Assembly: GCA_900556425.1 (NCBI GenBank)
Contig: USOR01000015.1
Span: 1 to 12,047 of the forward strand
From: an uncultured Coriobacteriaceae bacterium
Lineage (GTDB): Bacteria > Actinomycetota > Coriobacteriia > Coriobacteriales > QAMH01
Length of the DNA stretch: 12,047 nt
Direction of reading: 5' to 3'
Under the pieces are notes generated by a model. The model ran no database searches. It was not told where the DNA came from and saw nothing but the letters and a program-made list of their open reading frames with translations. Below, piece after piece: positions 12,034-12,047 of the stretch. Numbering within the stretch: the stretch's first letter is position 1; the number at the start of each line of letters is the position of its first letter. The translations under genes and the position numbers were made by a program.

Positions 12034-12047
12034 GGTGAGCACCTCCT

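Noticed and set aside
12034..12042. GTG start three codons before the M23 gene start.
   Set aside because: It overlaps the AGGAGG that serves the ATG at 12033.

Overview
The window looks like a chromosomal piece of a GC-rich Gram-positive bacterium, most likely an actinobacterium of the class Coriobacteriia. This placement is an inference. It rests on the GC-rich core genes, the rpsF-ssb-rpsR-rplI order, and a BspA-type surface protein with the GTWGTCPWEI and YTYDG elements that I associate with gut Coriobacteriia and Bifidobacteria. All genes run on the minus strand except a two-gene toxin-antitoxin operon.

Layout from left to right: (1) 1-2325, the 5' portion (775 codons, open at the window edge) of a secreted leucine-rich-repeat surface protein of the BspA/DUF285 type. 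Its base composition is visibly more AT-rich than its neighbours, and a run of nine G lies in its promoter region. (2) 2445-2996, a divergent RelBE-family toxin-antitoxin operon on the plus strand with two related palindromes in its promoter. (3) 3085-7483, a minus-strand metal-related cluster. In transcription order it encodes a His-rich P1B zinc/cadmium-exporting ATPase, an ArsR/SmtB repressor with a complete alpha-5 zinc site, a Tat-type lipoprotein of glycoside hydrolase family 3, and a bacterial ferritin ending at a terminator. (4) 7514-8944, a HAD phosphatase followed by a membrane-anchored protein of unknown function. (5) 8975-12033, an M23-type membrane-anchored cell-wall protein followed without a gap by rpsF, ssb, rpsR and rplI, ending at a good intrinsic terminator.

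How the parts fit: the ATPase promoter (perfect TTGACA, 17-bp spacer) carries a TCAAA-N6-TTTGA inverted repeat just downstream of its -10 box. This is the kind of site an ArsR/CadC repressor uses, so the repressor two genes down probably controls the operon in response to zinc or cadmium. The ribosomal operon carries a perfect 11-bp stem that pairs the rpsF start codon with sequence inside the end of the M23 gene and leaves the Shine-Dalgarno in the loop. It is a strong candidate for the S6:S18 autoregulatory leader, here embedded in an upstream coding sequence. The most interesting points are this dual-use leader, the G9 tract in front of the surface protein, and the missing catalytic histidine in the M23 protein. 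No RNA genes, CRISPR arrays or insertion sequences were seen. No stretch longer than 300 bases lacks a gene.
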